NCBI GenBank assembly: GCA_018136815.1
Contig: CM030942.1
Location: 3,817,938-3,855,537 of the forward strand
DNA: 37,600 bases
Direction of reading: 5' to 3'
From: Isochrysis galbana
Taxonomy: Eukaryota; Haptophyta; Isochrysidales; Isochrysidaceae
Both the position numbers and the translations under genes were made by a program. Every line of letters begins with the position of its first letter. Position 1 is the first letter of the stretch. Of the stretch, positions 9,838 to 19,216 are shown in pieces. The notes below the pieces were generated by a model. That model made no database searches. It saw only the letters and a list, made by a program, of their open reading frames with translations, and was not told where the DNA came from.

Positions 9838-10286
9838 TGGTCTGAGGGTAATGAGGATTGAGCCACACCGGAGGTAGGCGCGGCGGTAGGAACGACTTCA
9901 TGGAAGCTGACTCGCTCAGGCCTGTCAGGGTGAGGGAGCAGGCGGTAAGGCACTTATCAGAGCAAGAGCGAGGGCCGCGAGGGGAGCCTCAACGCGGAGG
10001 CTTGTCAGCCAGGCGTGGACGGCCGCGGGTCGGTGAACTGGTCCTGGTTTTCGATGCCGAGTTCGAGTGAGGGCAAATCCTGCGAGGGGCGGGTCGGGAT
10101 GGTCGGGGGCCGGGGTCTTTTGTACCGCCAAGGTAGGCTCGCGTGCGCGCGCTGTGAGGAGCTGGGTGGGCTGCGCGGGCACCGACGGCCCAGAGGGTCT
10201 GACAAATTAGGCTGACCCTGAAGGTCTGAGGGCAAGGAGGAGGGAGTTACACCGGCGGCAGGCGCGGCGGAGGGAACGACTTTGGG
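9838..10286 (+). repeat. Diverged direct duplication, about 383 bp apart
   Basis: 9838-9901 and 10221-10286 share GGTCTGAGGG, then CACCGG, then AGGCGCGGCGG and GGAACGACTT, by eye about 80% over 60 bp. The sequence between holds short ORFs without motifs. The second copy runs directly into a Harbinger-end-like GGGCGGTCAAAT. Confidence 0.5.
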
Positions 10287-11090
10287 CGGTCAAATAGAGA
10301 GAGAAGATCCATCAGATCGGGAGGAGACTGAGGGTCTACCATCTACCATCGCGGCGCTCCGTGAGCACGAGTAGTAGGCAGAGACGCGACACGTGGGTCG
10401 ACGCCAGAGAGTATAGGGTTATCACCGATGGTCCCTTGTCTCTTGCCTCCCCGCCCTTTGACCTCTTTTTACTTCCTAAGTCCAATGGGGCTTCTCTTCA
10501 CGTGAGGAGAGGCGACGGGCCCCCTCTCTTCTTTTCTCTTTCCTCTCCTGCTCACCTCATCTCTACGCGTGTCCCGTTTACGTTAATTATCTACGTGTTA
10601 CCGTGAATGTGCGCCTGATAGTGGTGTGAGAGAGTTGTAAGAAGATTTTTATCCGGTTCTGTTCTGGACGCGATGCGTATGCGTATATCACCCCCCCTTT
10701 GGATTTTGCCCTTTCCCATGGGGGGGGGGGGGGCGATGCACATTGCGCCCTGCGAACCGCGTGCATCTGGCGAAATCGATTCTCTACATCTGACGAAATC
10801 TCGACGGCGTGCACATTCAGAGGATGCGCATCTCTGCAGCACCGCACGCATGTGATTACCACTCATCATGCGCACGGCGTGCGCCCGTCGCCAGCCAGGT
10901 GTCACTGACGTCGTCAAAGCGACTTGAGACAACCTTGCCCCACTGAAGGTGTCCCTCACCCTCATCTCCACGTGCAAGTTGAATATGGCATCCTCGAACG
11001 TTGTTGCGCTGCAGCGGCCACAGGATGGACAGGAAGCGAGGAGGAATCAGAATCAGAGGTGCGCGGGCGCGGTGGGAGAAGGAAAAGGGG
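10287..11090. other. No gene seen; includes a 14-G run
   Basis: About 800 bp without a supported ORF. A G-run of about 14 is near 10720. Short ORFs on both strands have no recognisable motif and cross this run. Confidence 0.35.
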
Positions 11091-11385
11091 CGGGGGGGGG
11101 GGGGGGGGAGGAAATCTCCTCGCTTTTAATGTCCTTCTTCTCTTCAGCTTGCTGCGCAAGCTGAATGAAGAAGGGGGTGTCCTCCGGCTCCTCCTCTTCA
11201 TCAAGCAAGAGGGGGGGGGGGGGTGGTTAAGGAGTGGGTTGAGGCGTCGCCTTCGTTCGGGTCCGACTGTGGGTCCACGCGTTTGCGCGAGGGTTGTGGG
11301 GGCTGTTGGGTGGGGGGAGGTAGGGCTTGTTGTGTCTCTATTGGTGGTTTGCTTTTGGGGCCAGCCGCTTGCGCGTAGGACATTT
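11091..11385 (-). mobile_element. Retrotransposon ORF1-like fragment, broken by homopolymers
   Basis: The minus strand starts with MSYAQAAGPKSKPP, then a Gln/Pro-rich stretch (TQQALPPPTQQPPQ). After a C-run of about 13 it continues in another frame with an acidic block (LDEEEEPEDTPF) and QLAQQAEEKKDIKSEEISS, then a second C-run of about 17. The order (Pro-rich linker, acidic block, helical segment) resembles the ORF1 at 33009 (PPTPATQVAQ, then QLDEDLEQEDEAEFEAFQ). Both frame changes fall in homopolymers, so they may be real decay or sequencing slippage. Confidence 0.4.
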
Positions 11386-11414
11386 GGTTGTTGGCTTTTG
11401 CGGATAAAGGTACC

Positions 11415-12052
11415 CAGCTTTCTAGGACCAGTCCTAGAAACTAGGACGGACTTTGCTAGGTGAGAGCGTGAGCATTCCATGTTATCTTGTCCCAAACCTT
11501 GGCTATTGAGTTACCACATGCATGTCCTCATTAAATGTTCCAGGTGTACCTAGGCACCATTCCCTCAGCAACACCAAGTTTTGTGACGCGTTTACGGGTC
11601 ACCTGGTCGGAATTGCTGCTTGTCCTAGAAACGGGAGAAACGGCTGATACCACCCAATGGGGAGCTCTTCTACCCATGGTCCCCAGGAGATGAAATGTTG
11701 CTTTGACTGCCCTCTTTGAGACCTTCAGTGACCACCAAGCTTGGTTTTGTCATCTAAGTGTCCAATCCGCTAGCCTACTGCTCCAAAAGGTCTAAAATAA
11801 AACTCCTCTGGTGCGAGCGGACACCCGAGTGCAGCACCGCATGCTGAATGTGGTAGCAAAAGTAAGCAAAGACAAGCTCCGCAGAGTTGGTCATGGGGAG
11901 AGCTAAGGTTGAATGGGATGTGGAGATGGTTTGCTTCAGGTGATGGGATGTCTCATAAGCTCACCATAGGCTATAATGGAGGCATGATCGGCAGAGTCCT
12001 AGAAATCCAAGAATTTTCTAGGACGTGGTCCTAGTTTCTAGGACGGAATTTT
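11415..12052. repeat. About 640-bp segment bounded by direct repeats that each hold a GTCCTAG/CTAGGAC palindrome
   Basis: TTTCTAGGAC, a short spacer, GTCCTAG-AAA-CTAGGAC-GGA occurs at about 11419-11451. A near copy with TTT in the loop is at about 12012-12045. Half-copies (GTCCTAGAAA) lie at 11619 and 11996. The inside has no supported ORF. It resembles an insertion of an unknown element, or two hairpin sites. No terminal-repeat family is recognised. Confidence 0.4.
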
Positions 12053-12535
12053 TTGTCCGTTTGCATTGTTGGAGGCCGTAAAGGCTCCCATGACCCATGA
12101 GAGATTGTTGTGTGAAGTGCCCGCCCCCGAGGGGTGCACCGATGGTAGGAGTTGCTTCGATGGGGGTGGCAGCAGAGCTGCCACACCCCATGGGGAGTCC
12201 TTGAGAGGGTGGCATGGCGGCGGCGCTGGGCGCCAGAGCCTCGCTCTGGGTCTGTTGTTCTGCAACGCTGGGCGCTAGAGCCTCGCTCTGGGTCTGTTGT
12301 TCTGCAGGGAACATGACTTTGCCTATTCCCTGCCTCTGTGGCTGCAAGGGAGGAGAGGGCGGCGGGACCACGTCGACGTCTTGGTCCTTGGTCGGGAGGG
12401 GCAGCGGCCTGTGAGCGCATCGGCTCCGGCGGCTTGGGTCGGCCACCCCTGTTGGGCGTCGTGACGGCGGGGGGCTCGGAGCTTGATGCCAATCACAACG
12501 TTGTAGTGCATCATAAATTCTTCCACGTGTGGCAC
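12031..12535 (-). CDS. Possible Pro/Gln-rich low-complexity protein exon
   Basis: Minus-strand frames are open over about 500 bp. The most protein-like has a Pro-rich part (TKDQDVDVVPPPSPPLQPQ) followed by two copies of a 14-residue unit containing AEQQTQSEALAPS. A CAG at about 12541 could be a 3' splice site; just inside it another frame reads VEEFMMHYNVVIGIKL, so a frame change or extra intron would be needed. No domain recognised. It could equally be a decayed mobile-element ORF. Confidence 0.25.
12225..12308 (+). repeat. 42-bp tandem duplication, two copies
   Basis: 12225-12266 and 12267-12308 are nearly identical (GCTGGGCGC(C/T)AGAGCC at the start, TGTTGTTCTGCA near the end). The length is a multiple of three, so any ORF through it keeps its frame. 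Confidence 0.8.
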
Positions 12536-12681
12536 CTGTAGAGCGGGAGATAGCGTGGTGAGCACACAAGCAGCAGGACAATTGGTAGCAGCATGCATGC
12601 ATATATATATATATGCGTGCACATCTCGGAGAGGGGAGCGGTCGGCGCGCGCTCCATCGCTGGAACTATAACAATAGTTTT

Positions 12682-13524
12682 TTAGATCTTATAGTTATAG
12701 CTAGTGAGAGTAGCTGATTTAAGGTGGGACCTCCACCGATGGGGGGGGTGGGGCGCCGCGCGCGGCCCTCTGGCTCTTGTAGCTACCATGGGGCTTGGCG
12801 GTTGTGCTGGTGCTGGGCGCTCGGATGCACTGCGCGGCCGGTGGAGGGACCAACATGTGTATGCTCGCGGCCTGCGTCCGCGCACAGTCCACCCTCGTGC
12901 AGCCACGGTGGGTGACACTTGCAAGCGGATCATGGAGCCTAGACGCAGCTGCATGCTCTGTCCACATTTGGGATCCCCACAACTAAAGTGCAATGTGAGT
13001 CCCCGTCCGCCATACACCTTCTCACCCCTTCCCATTCCCAGAGTTTTCTCCTTGCACGATGGGCACGGGAAGCATGTACACAACTGTTTGGCGAGCACCT
13101 CCGCGCTCACACAGAAAGAGTGCTCGAACGCCTCAGGAAGTTGAAGCGGTGGCGGTGGAGGAGGTGGTGGTTGCGGCAATGGGGGGGGTGGCTCTGAGGC
13201 ATGGTGCTCCGCACGGTTGGCCTGCCTCTTCACATACAAGGCCCCGGCCCCGCCCGGCGATCCGAACTGTAGGGAAGCCCTAGGAACGCGCGCTCGCCTG
13301 CTGCCTTCCTCTAGCACGTGCGGTGTGGCCGTTCCCCTTGACCTGCAGCGCCGCGCTTCTGCAACGACGTCCGCAGCCGCAGACTCTGTCGTCTGGGAGG
13401 AAGCTTCACGGGTGGTGGGCGCTTGCCGCATCGCTCTCGCGCTCGCCTCCTCCCTAGGTGTCTGGGCAAGGCCTTCACTGCCCCCCGGCTCCTCTCCCAT
13501 CCTCGGAGCACCGCCAGGGGCCAT
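12682..13524 (-). CDS. Zinc-ribbon-like ORF inside a TTAA-flanked element
   Basis: A minus-strand frame of 280 codons starts at the ATG at 13524 (the open frame extends a little upstream). It has an Ala/Arg/Glu-rich N-terminus, a Pro run (about residues 115-130 from this ATG), then a compact block FPCPSCKEKTL - GGRGLTLHFSCGDPKCGQSMQ. The C-x2-C and C-x4-C pairs about 25 residues apart look like a zinc ribbon, of the kind found at the start of some transposases. The C-terminal residues HRWRSHLKS are encoded by the terminal inverted repeat itself, so the frame overlaps the element end. No catalytic domain is present. It is probably a remnant or accessory ORF of a non-autonomous transposon; a host gene is less likely. 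Confidence 0.4.
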   Translation of the reverse strand: MAPGGAPRMGEEPGGSEGLAQTPREEASARAMRQAPTTREASSQTTESAAADVVAEARRCRSRGTATPHVLEEGSRRARVPRASLQFGSPGGAGALYVKRQANRAEHHASEPPPPLPQPPPPPPPPLQLPEAFEHSFCVSAEVLAKQLCTCFPCPSCKEKTLGMGRGEKVYGGRGLTLHFSCGDPKCGQSMQLRLGSMIRLQVSPTVAARGWTVRGRRPRAYTCWSLHRPRSASERPAPAQPPSPMVATRARGPRAAPHPPHRWRSHLKSATLTSYNYKI

Positions 13525-13621
13525 GGGGCAGTAGAGCTGCCGCCGCCCACACGCAGCGAGCGCTCCCTGCAAGCGTAAGGAAGCGTACCCCCCCCCCCCA
13601 TCGGTGGAGGTCCCTCCTTAA
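12719..13621. mobile_element. 895-bp DNA element with about 25-bp terminal inverted repeats and TTAA flanks
   Basis: Left end: TTAA at 12719-12722, then GGTGGGACCTCCACCGATGG and a G-run. Right end read on the minus strand: TTAA at 13621-13618, then GGAGGGACCTCCACCGATGG and a G-run. The repeats differ at one base. A TTAA target duplication is typical of piggyBac-like elements, but the usual CCC start is absent, so superfamily is uncertain. It contains the zinc-ribbon ORF. Confidence 0.6.
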
Positions 13622-13915
13622 CACTATGACGAAGTTGCCCCTCATTAGTACCACTACTATCACGTGCCCTACCTGCACATGCTGGATGCTGGCCAACAAT
13701 CGCACCCTCACCCTACCCTACAGCCTACGATCAACATGTGTGTAACTTTTGCTTCACATTCATATTAGCTCTTGTCTCTTGTAGCAGACTACGCCCTCCC
13801 GCACACCATACATGAAAGCTGAGAGCGTGGCGCCTTACCGTCGCGAGTAGTAGTAGCCTTAGACACTCTTCTACGAAATTCCCTCTTCTCCGCCGGCAGA
13901 GCGAATCTGATCCGC

Positions 13916-14947
13916 TTACCATGGTCTCTTATGCTCCTCTTTGCCTACCTCAAGCAAGCTTAAATCCGCTGACCAATATCGGAATGGGGGGTCATTTCGC
14001 ACTACCTGTGGTCTCTCTGATCGAATTTCGCTGACGCATAGACCGCGTCTTGCGGCAGCCTCAATGAATTCGCTGAGAGTAGGATCATCCTCATTCCACC
14101 GGAGGGGGCCATGTATAGAACGCTCCCGATGCTCGTGCGCCACGATGACGCGTGGAACATTTGCAGTCACCTCTCCGACCCCTGAAGCCTGCTTTCCGCC
14201 GGATATTTGAACATGAAGAAGGGAGTCCATGGTCTCAGCGAGCTCATTTGCACGCGTTCTGGCGTCCTGCCATGCCTCATCTTCCGCATGCTGATCTGAA
14301 CCTGACTGGCACTCACCGTAGAGGACATCCGCACAAATCACCCAATCCACGCGCCCCGCATACAGGAGAGCTGCATGCCGATCGCCAAACTTCATGTTGC
14401 TAACGCAGACGTGTGCGCCCTCTCCCAGAAGACCCGCATTGGCGTTGGCGTTGCGTCTAAGGAGCGATAGCACCTCCTCACCACCGCCATCAGTCAGTGT
14501 CACATGTCTCGCACCCAGAGCTGCCGCATACAGACCTCCCGCGCCCACCCCAGCGCCCAGCTCCAGCACATGGCTTCCATACAGGCGTTCCGCCTGGGCG
14601 GGCTCTCCGAGCCAACTACAGAGCAGTGAGACCGCCGGCCAGAGCCTGCCCCCAGCAATTTCTCCATCATGCCGTACGGAGCGCAAGTAGCTCCGTAGCA
14701 TCTCAACCGTGTCCGACGGTAGAGGCGCGGCGTGCACTTGCTCAAGGGCGAGGTACGCGCCCGACGGAAGCGGCGGCAGCCTCACCGGCTCGAACCCGTA
14801 CACATCGAAGGAGCGAGCGACCGGCAGAACTGCGGAGAGAGCGAGCCACCGGAGCCGCCGACGTCGCATATCGCCAACGCCACAAGCTCGCTCGCCGCGT
14901 AGGTGAGAGAGGGGAGAGAACGAAAAACCTAGAAAGCTACAAAACAT
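13916..14947 (-). CDS. Family-16 (METTL21-like) SAM-dependent methyltransferase
   Basis: Single exon, 343 codons from the ATG at 14947; an ATG at 14869 gives 317 residues. Methyltransferase family 16 enzymes use S-adenosylmethionine to methylate protein (usually Lys) substrates. From the first ATG: LWPAVSLLCSWL about residues 101-112, motif I VLELGAGVGAGG about 127-138, TDGGGEEVLSLLRRN with the acidic loop after strand 2, then DWVICADVLYGE, the D-V-L-Y motif of this family. A C-terminal strand/helix region follows up to RYWSADLSLLEV. The second ATG begins MRRRRLRWLALSAVLP, a signal-peptide-like stretch followed by ARS-FDVYGF, so secretory or plastid routing is possible (inference). The substrate cannot be told. 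No frame damage. Confidence 0.8.
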   Translation of the reverse strand: MFCSFLGFSFSPLSHLRGERACGVGDMRRRRLRWLALSAVLPVARSFDVYGFEPVRLPPLPSGAYLALEQVHAAPLPSDTVEMLRSYLRSVRHDGEIAGGRLWPAVSLLCSWLGEPAQAERLYGSHVLELGAGVGAGGLYAAALGARHVTLTDGGGEEVLSLLRRNANANAGLLGEGAHVCVSNMKFGDRHAALLYAGRVDWVICADVLYGECQSGSDQHAEDEAWQDARTRANELAETMDSLLHVQISGGKQASGVGEVTANVPRVIVAHEHRERSIHGPLRWNEDDPTLSEFIEAAARRGLCVSEIRSERPQVVRNDPPFRYWSADLSLLEVGKEEHKRPW

Positions 14948-15114
14948 CTAACATCTGGTAGTATCTTGCAACTAAATTAAAAGCAGTATCGTACATTCAA
15001 TACGGCGGCATCTCTGCGATCCTCTTCTTTTTCTTCCCGTTTGTGCGCGGGCGGTCGGGTCGGATGGGAGTGTGGCGGTTGAAATGTGAAAGGATAAAAG
15101 GAGAATACTACTAA

Positions 15115-15535
15115 TATTAATTAATGTTAATGTTATACATGTTATATATCTTAATCTTAGCCAACCCCACTAGCACTAGCACTAGCCACTAGCCACTAGC
15201 TAATTGGACACAACTTTTCAGTCCCGGAATCACGCCGCCGTGCCCGACGAGCAAGGTGTCAGGTGTCCGAGTGATACCGGGGGTTGGGGGTACTGCCCCT
15301 CCCCTCGATATTTGTCCCCCCTACAGTGCACGCACCGACCCAGCGCACCCAAGTGCCAGTGCCAGTGCGTCCTCTCCTCGAGTCCACGCTGGGGGAAAAC
15401 CCCTTTCGGGTAAAAACAACGCGGGGGGGGGGGGGGGGGCACTCGTGAAACTAGGGGCCCAGAGCGCTAATCTCTCTCGCCGGAGCGAGTATTCGCGGCG
15501 AGCCGCGGCCCTTCCCTCCTGGCTCTGACGCCCCC
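15115..15535 (-). repeat. Dispersed repeat family R1, copy B
   Basis: Same landmarks as copy A in reverse orientation: A/T-rich tail near 15115-15150, AGCTAATTGGACACAAC near 15200, CCCCTTTCGGGTAAAA near 15400, a G-run of about 17 at 15422-15439, CACTCGTGAAACTAG, and GCGGCGAGCCGCGGCC near 15500. Local expansions include CACTAGC repeats at 15170-15200 and GTGCCA repeats near 15353, showing slippage after insertion. Confidence 0.65.
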
Positions 15536-15554
15536 CTGTTGAGTCGAGCTCTAC

Positions 15555-15608
15555 CGGCTACCGGAGGGGGGCGGGCGGGGGGGCGGGGGGCGGGGGCGGG
15601 GGGCGGGG
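15555..15608 (+). repeat. G-rich tract, potential G-quadruplex
   Basis: Repeated GGGGGGCGGG-type units for about 50 bp give many closely spaced runs of at least four G. It lies next to repeat copy B and about 590 bp upstream of the coiled-coil gene. Confidence 0.6.
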
Positions 15609-16194
15609 AAATATACTTGTGTATAGCAAGGAATAATATTCGAGTTTTGTTGTACAAGCTTTCCACTCAGCTTTGGTGGAACCTTAGATCCGACCAGCAC
15701 TTGGACAAGCTTTTGGCCAAGCCCAAGCTTTGGCTTTGGTGTAAAAATCAACCAGCTCTCCAATCAAGCTATCCAGGATTTTGAGCAAGCTTTCTGTAAG
15801 GGCTTAGACAGAGCTACAAGCAGGCCAGCGCGGGCCAAGGCGTGCGACCTGTGCCTAGCTCTCTGGGACTGGGAGCGTCTGGGCAGTCGGGATGAGTCCT
15901 TCCTCTCTGCCAAGAGGCAGCGCAGGGGGTTGGATGGTTCTGGCCCCCCATGACCCATGAAGCATGAAGGGAGCCGAGAGAGTGGGGGGGGGGCGGGCGA
16001 GGCCCCCCTCCATGGCAACCAATCATAAGATTAGTGAAGGATATAAGGATAAAAAGCTGGACTTAAATAATGACGGCTGTACCACCCACTCGTACAACAA
16101 TGAATCATTCTATAAACAATAGTACTACTAGTGTTAAATAAGTGGTACTCACGCACTCACACTCACATGCTGCAAGTAGTTCCCAGGATCTACG
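15609..16194. other. Upstream region of the coiled-coil gene, no gene seen
   Basis: Several AAGCTTTGG/CAAGCTTT words recur at 15655-15795. No ORF with motifs. The last 150 bp before the ATG at 16195 are A/T-richer, as expected of a promoter or 5' UTR, but no named element stands out. Confidence 0.3.
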
Positions 16195-18009
16195 ATGAAT
16201 ATTGAAGGATTCGAAGCGTTACGCCGGCTCGATTCACCGCCCGTCGGCGCAGTGCAGCGAGAGCTCTGTCCGCCGATGGCGGAATCGCTTTCCCCCCTTG
16301 CTATGAGCGCCGAGGAGAGGATTTTCAGCTTCCTGACGCGCTCGCTCGCAAGCGATCCAGCGAGTCAGCGCGTGCAAGCCAAGGAGGCCATTCGTATCCA
16401 GACGAGCGCGCGGCGTAAGGCAGCGGCGCGGCAGGCAGCGGCGCTCCGGGCGGAGCGCGAGCGTGAGCTCACCCGTGCAGAGGCCAGGCGCAAAGCGAGC
16501 GAGGCGATCCGGCAGGAGATCATGGAGGAAAATATGCGTCAGCTGAAGCAGGCCGAGCACGAAATCATGCAGGCGCGCGTCGCAGCTGCTGAGCGGGCGG
16601 AGGCGGCGAGGCTGGCGCGTGAACAAGCACGCGCCTCGGATGGTGCGCTCATTGAGGAGGCGCGCAGGTCCGCGGAGCGGGCGCTGAAAGAGCAAGATAT
16701 CGTGGCCTCGAAGGTGGAAGAGGCTCAACGTGCACTTGAGCAAAGCAGAGCAGCTGCAGGTGTAGCGGAGGAGGCGCTACATCGCACGTCGATGAGAAGG
16801 GCGGAGGCTCGGAGCCGCCGCCAGGCTGCAGTCAAGACGGCCGAGTCGGCACGCGCTGCCAGACTACATGATCAGGGCGTGCTCGCTCGAGCCAAGCACG
16901 AGCATCAGGAACTCCGGATGCAGCTGCGGCCGGCCGAGATCAAGTTCGCGGAGGAGGAGGCAAAGAGAGGTGCAGCCTCCAGGGCGGCTGAGCTGGCGGT
17001 ATCACGCAAAGCCTTGGCGGAGCGTCAGCGGCAGTTGGGCGAGCTGCGCACCGCGCTCGTGGCCGCTGAGGAGTTGTCGACCAAAACTGAGCGAGAGCGG
17101 CAGAGTTTAGAGGAGCGCATGCAGGAGCTGCAGCGCTTGGCGGATGAACATGAAGCGGCCAAGCGCTCCGCAGAGGAGGCGCAGTCACGTCGCCGAACAG
17201 CTTGGGCCTCTCGCGCCAACCAGCTTGAGGACGAACTTTCGCAGCTGCGCATTCGAACTTCGGGGCTCCAGTACGCTTCTCGCAGTTCACAGGAACTGAG
17301 TATCGATGTAGAGGCACGACTCTCTCGCGTGCGCGAAGCGGAGGCGAGCGCCATGGCGCATTCGCGCCACGCAGCTGAAATTCTCCGCACTTCAATTGCT
17401 CGAGCAAACGGGGCGAGGGACGAGGCTTTGCGGACAAGGCAGACTGCTGAGCATCGGAAGCAGCAGGTGGCGTCAACGCTTGGGCGTCTGAATGATGCGC
17501 TCCGAGCTGAGGAGGAGCGGGTGAACGCGGGGCGGACTCGTGTCGAGGCCGAGGCAAGCAAGCTGAGCGCCTCCGAGGCAAGCCTTCGGCACGCCCTCGA
17601 TACTGTGAGCGAGGCTGCAGCACGCGAGGCAAGGTCGCAGCATGAGCGCGAACAGTCTGCAGAGCTTGAGTTGGCGCTGCGTATGCAGCACGAACGGAGG
17701 ACGACGGCCGATCTGAGCCGTCACGCCGCCACCGCAGCGTCAAAGGCGGCCGACACATGGCTCAACGAGCAACTTCTTCGCCGTTGCCGACAAGAGGCGC
17801 GGGCGCTCTCGGAGGAGCTTGCCGAGCGCAAGCTCAATTTGCAACGGTTCCTGCTGCAGCAAGATGTCAACCGCACTCCACTCAGCTCGGTGAATGGTGA
17901 CCTGAGCTCGCACAAGCTTAAGCTTGCTGGGCTAGAGGGTCGCAGCCGGGCAGCACAATTAGCCGTCTTACGGGCTGAGCTCGAGGCAGGGATACTACAC
18001 GGTAGTTGA
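16195..18009 (+). CDS. Intronless long coiled-coil protein, 604 residues
   Basis: ATG at 16195 to TGA at 18007-18009 without interruption. After about 75 residues of mixed sequence (MAESLSPLAMSAEERIF, then LTRSLASDP), almost the whole protein is one Ala/Glu/Arg/Gln/Leu-rich helix with few prolines, for example QTSARRKAAARQAAALRAER and LEERMQELQRLADEHEAAKR. The Pro-containing segments near residue 555-575 (VNRTPLSSVNGDL) break the helix before a last helical stretch. No enzyme motif, membrane segment or signal peptide is seen. A structural role (cytoskeleton, basal body or scaffold) fits such proteins, but I cannot name a family. The start was chosen as the first ATG. The lack of introns contrasts with several neighbours. 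High helical content makes homology searches prone to false hits. Confidence 0.85.
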   Translation: MNIEGFEALRRLDSPPVGAVQRELCPPMAESLSPLAMSAEERIFSFLTRSLASDPASQRVQAKEAIRIQTSARRKAAARQAAALRAERERELTRAEARRKASEAIRQEIMEENMRQLKQAEHEIMQARVAAAERAEAARLAREQARASDGALIEEARRSAERALKEQDIVASKVEEAQRALEQSRAAAGVAEEALHRTSMRRAEARSRRQAAVKTAESARAARLHDQGVLARAKHEHQELRMQLRPAEIKFAEEEAKRGAASRAAELAVSRKALAERQRQLGELRTALVAAEELSTKTERERQSLEERMQELQRLADEHEAAKRSAEEAQSRRRTAWASRANQLEDELSQLRIRTSGLQYASRSSQELSIDVEARLSRVREAEASAMAHSRHAAEILRTSIARANGARDEALRTRQTAEHRKQQVASTLGRLNDALRAEEERVNAGRTRVEAEASKLSASEASLRHALDTVSEAAAREARSQHEREQSAELELALRMQHERRTTADLSRHAATAASKAADTWLNEQLLRRCRQEARALSEELAERKLNLQRFLLQQDVNRTPLSSVNGDLSSHKLKLAGLEGRSRAAQLAVLRAELEAGILHGS

Positions 18010-18226
18010 TCATGGGCGCGGGTTCGTTTCTATTGTTCGTGTGCATTTTCCTAAGACGAAGAGAGAGTGGCAACTAAGTTTATACTTAGTTCCAGGGCGT
18101 ATGGGTTCATGTTGACGCGCCCTCGAGGGCCCAATACAGTAGCTTGGGCAAGGTGTTATTAGTAGTAACTATTAACCCATCTGGATTTGGCCTCTTACAA
18201 GTGCGTTGACGCAGTGCTATTGACAC
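18010..18226. other. 3' flank of the coiled-coil gene
   Basis: Short non-coding-looking stretch with no ORF or element recognised. Confidence 0.3.
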
Positions 18227-18372
18227 ATTGACACAGTGTTGACGCGGCCTGTATACGTGCTACATCGCAGTGTTGGGGGCAACAGTCTAGTTTTAGTTTT
18301 AGTATGTACACGTACACGGTGTGTTGGGGCAACAATACTGTGACAGTGTTGGGGCAACAGTACTGGCGTTCC
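18227..18372 (+). repeat. Repeated GTGTTGGGGCAACA motif
   Basis: GTGTTGGGG(G)CAACA occurs at about 18271, 18321 and 18346. The last two are followed by A(A/G)TACTG. GTTG/CAAC arms make each a small hairpin. ACAGTGTTGACGC-like words precede them. Function unknown. Confidence 0.45.
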
Positions 18373-18525
18373 CTCGCCAATGCTGTCCGTGAAGCGGAAG
18401 CGGTGCACATTAATGGTAGAGAGGACGGCTCCCCTCCCAAGCGGGGTCCTATTGAACCATTGGTCGAGCGCTATTTTCCAGTCCGCTTTCGAGGCGATAT
18501 GCTCCATATCGCCTGTAGCTCGTAA
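18363..18525 (+). CDS. Possible short exon, unrecognised
   Basis: After a CAACAG that could be a 3' splice site, a 54-codon frame reads WRSLANAVREAEAVHINGRE and ends RFRGDMLHIACSS at a TAA. Composition is protein-like, but there is no supporting upstream exon or family match. An opposite-strand frame overlaps it. Low confidence. Confidence 0.2.
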
Positions 18526-18856
18526 GCTGATGCCACATCCTCGGCGGTAGAGACGGGCTAGCCATTATTGCGTCTATAATTTTGAAGATGGTGCCATCTA
18601 TACGATGGTGCGTGTGGCGTCAATTAAGATGCTTTTTTGGTTGACTCGCGTTGCTATACATAAGTTCTACAATCCGTTCACACACATGCACTGAAGCCAT
18701 GGACGCTCGATTGCTTGTGCACGTCTTCGAAGTATCGCCACCTCTCGCGCACCTTTTTCTGCCCACGCGTCGTCCTGCCGGTGTCACGGCCGCCGTAATG
18801 GTGCGCCAGTGACGTTGTCACGTCCATCATGCGCATGCGTGCGCCCTCACCCCTCC
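18526..18856. other. No gene seen
   Basis: About 330 bp with no supported ORF, repeat or element. Confidence 0.3.
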
Positions 18857-19216
18857 TTAATCACATGCATGTGAGTGGAGGACACATAACCAAGACAGCC
18901 GAGGATGGTGTACTTGCGTAGACAGGCGACCAAACCCACAAGCGAGTGTGTAGATGGCGTGCATCCGTCTACGGGAAGGCACCGGCTCCCTGAGCTGGGC
19001 ATGATAGGAAGTCTCAGTCGCACTCGTTAAGGCTGAACTAGCAGGATTGCTGCTCTCAGCTCCAAGTGGGTCGACATGAAGCTCCCGCCAGCTACTGCCT
19101 CCTTCCGGCCGCGCTGGCAGACGCGACGGCCTAGCACACGCGAGTATGCAGAGCACACTCGCCACAACAGTCGCACAAGATACACACATGCATGCCGCCC
19201 TTAAAGTGCGAACCAC
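18857..19216 (-). CDS. Possible first exon of a membrane-anchored or secreted protein
   Basis: The minus-strand ATG at 19216 starts MVRTLRAACMCVSCATVVAS followed by VLCILACARP, a basic start plus a hydrophobic segment of about 20 residues, as in a signal peptide or type II membrane anchor. About 70 polar residues follow. There is no recognised domain; the frame runs to 18857, with a GTACAC at about 18932 that could be a donor. No later exon is found. It lies about 140 bp downstream of the LRR gene's stop on the same strand. Confidence 0.25.
   Translation of the reverse strand: MVRTLRAACMCVSCATVVASVLCILACARPSRLPARPEGGSSWRELHVDPLGAESSNPASSALTSATETSYHAQLREPVPSRRRMHAIYTLACGFGRLSTQVHHPRLSWLCVLHSHACD

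Noticed and set aside
16234-17758. Long minus-strand ORFs opposite the coiled-coil gene
   Set aside because: They are Cys/Arg/Ser-rich shadows produced by the GC-rich, Ala/Glu/Arg-biased plus-strand gene.
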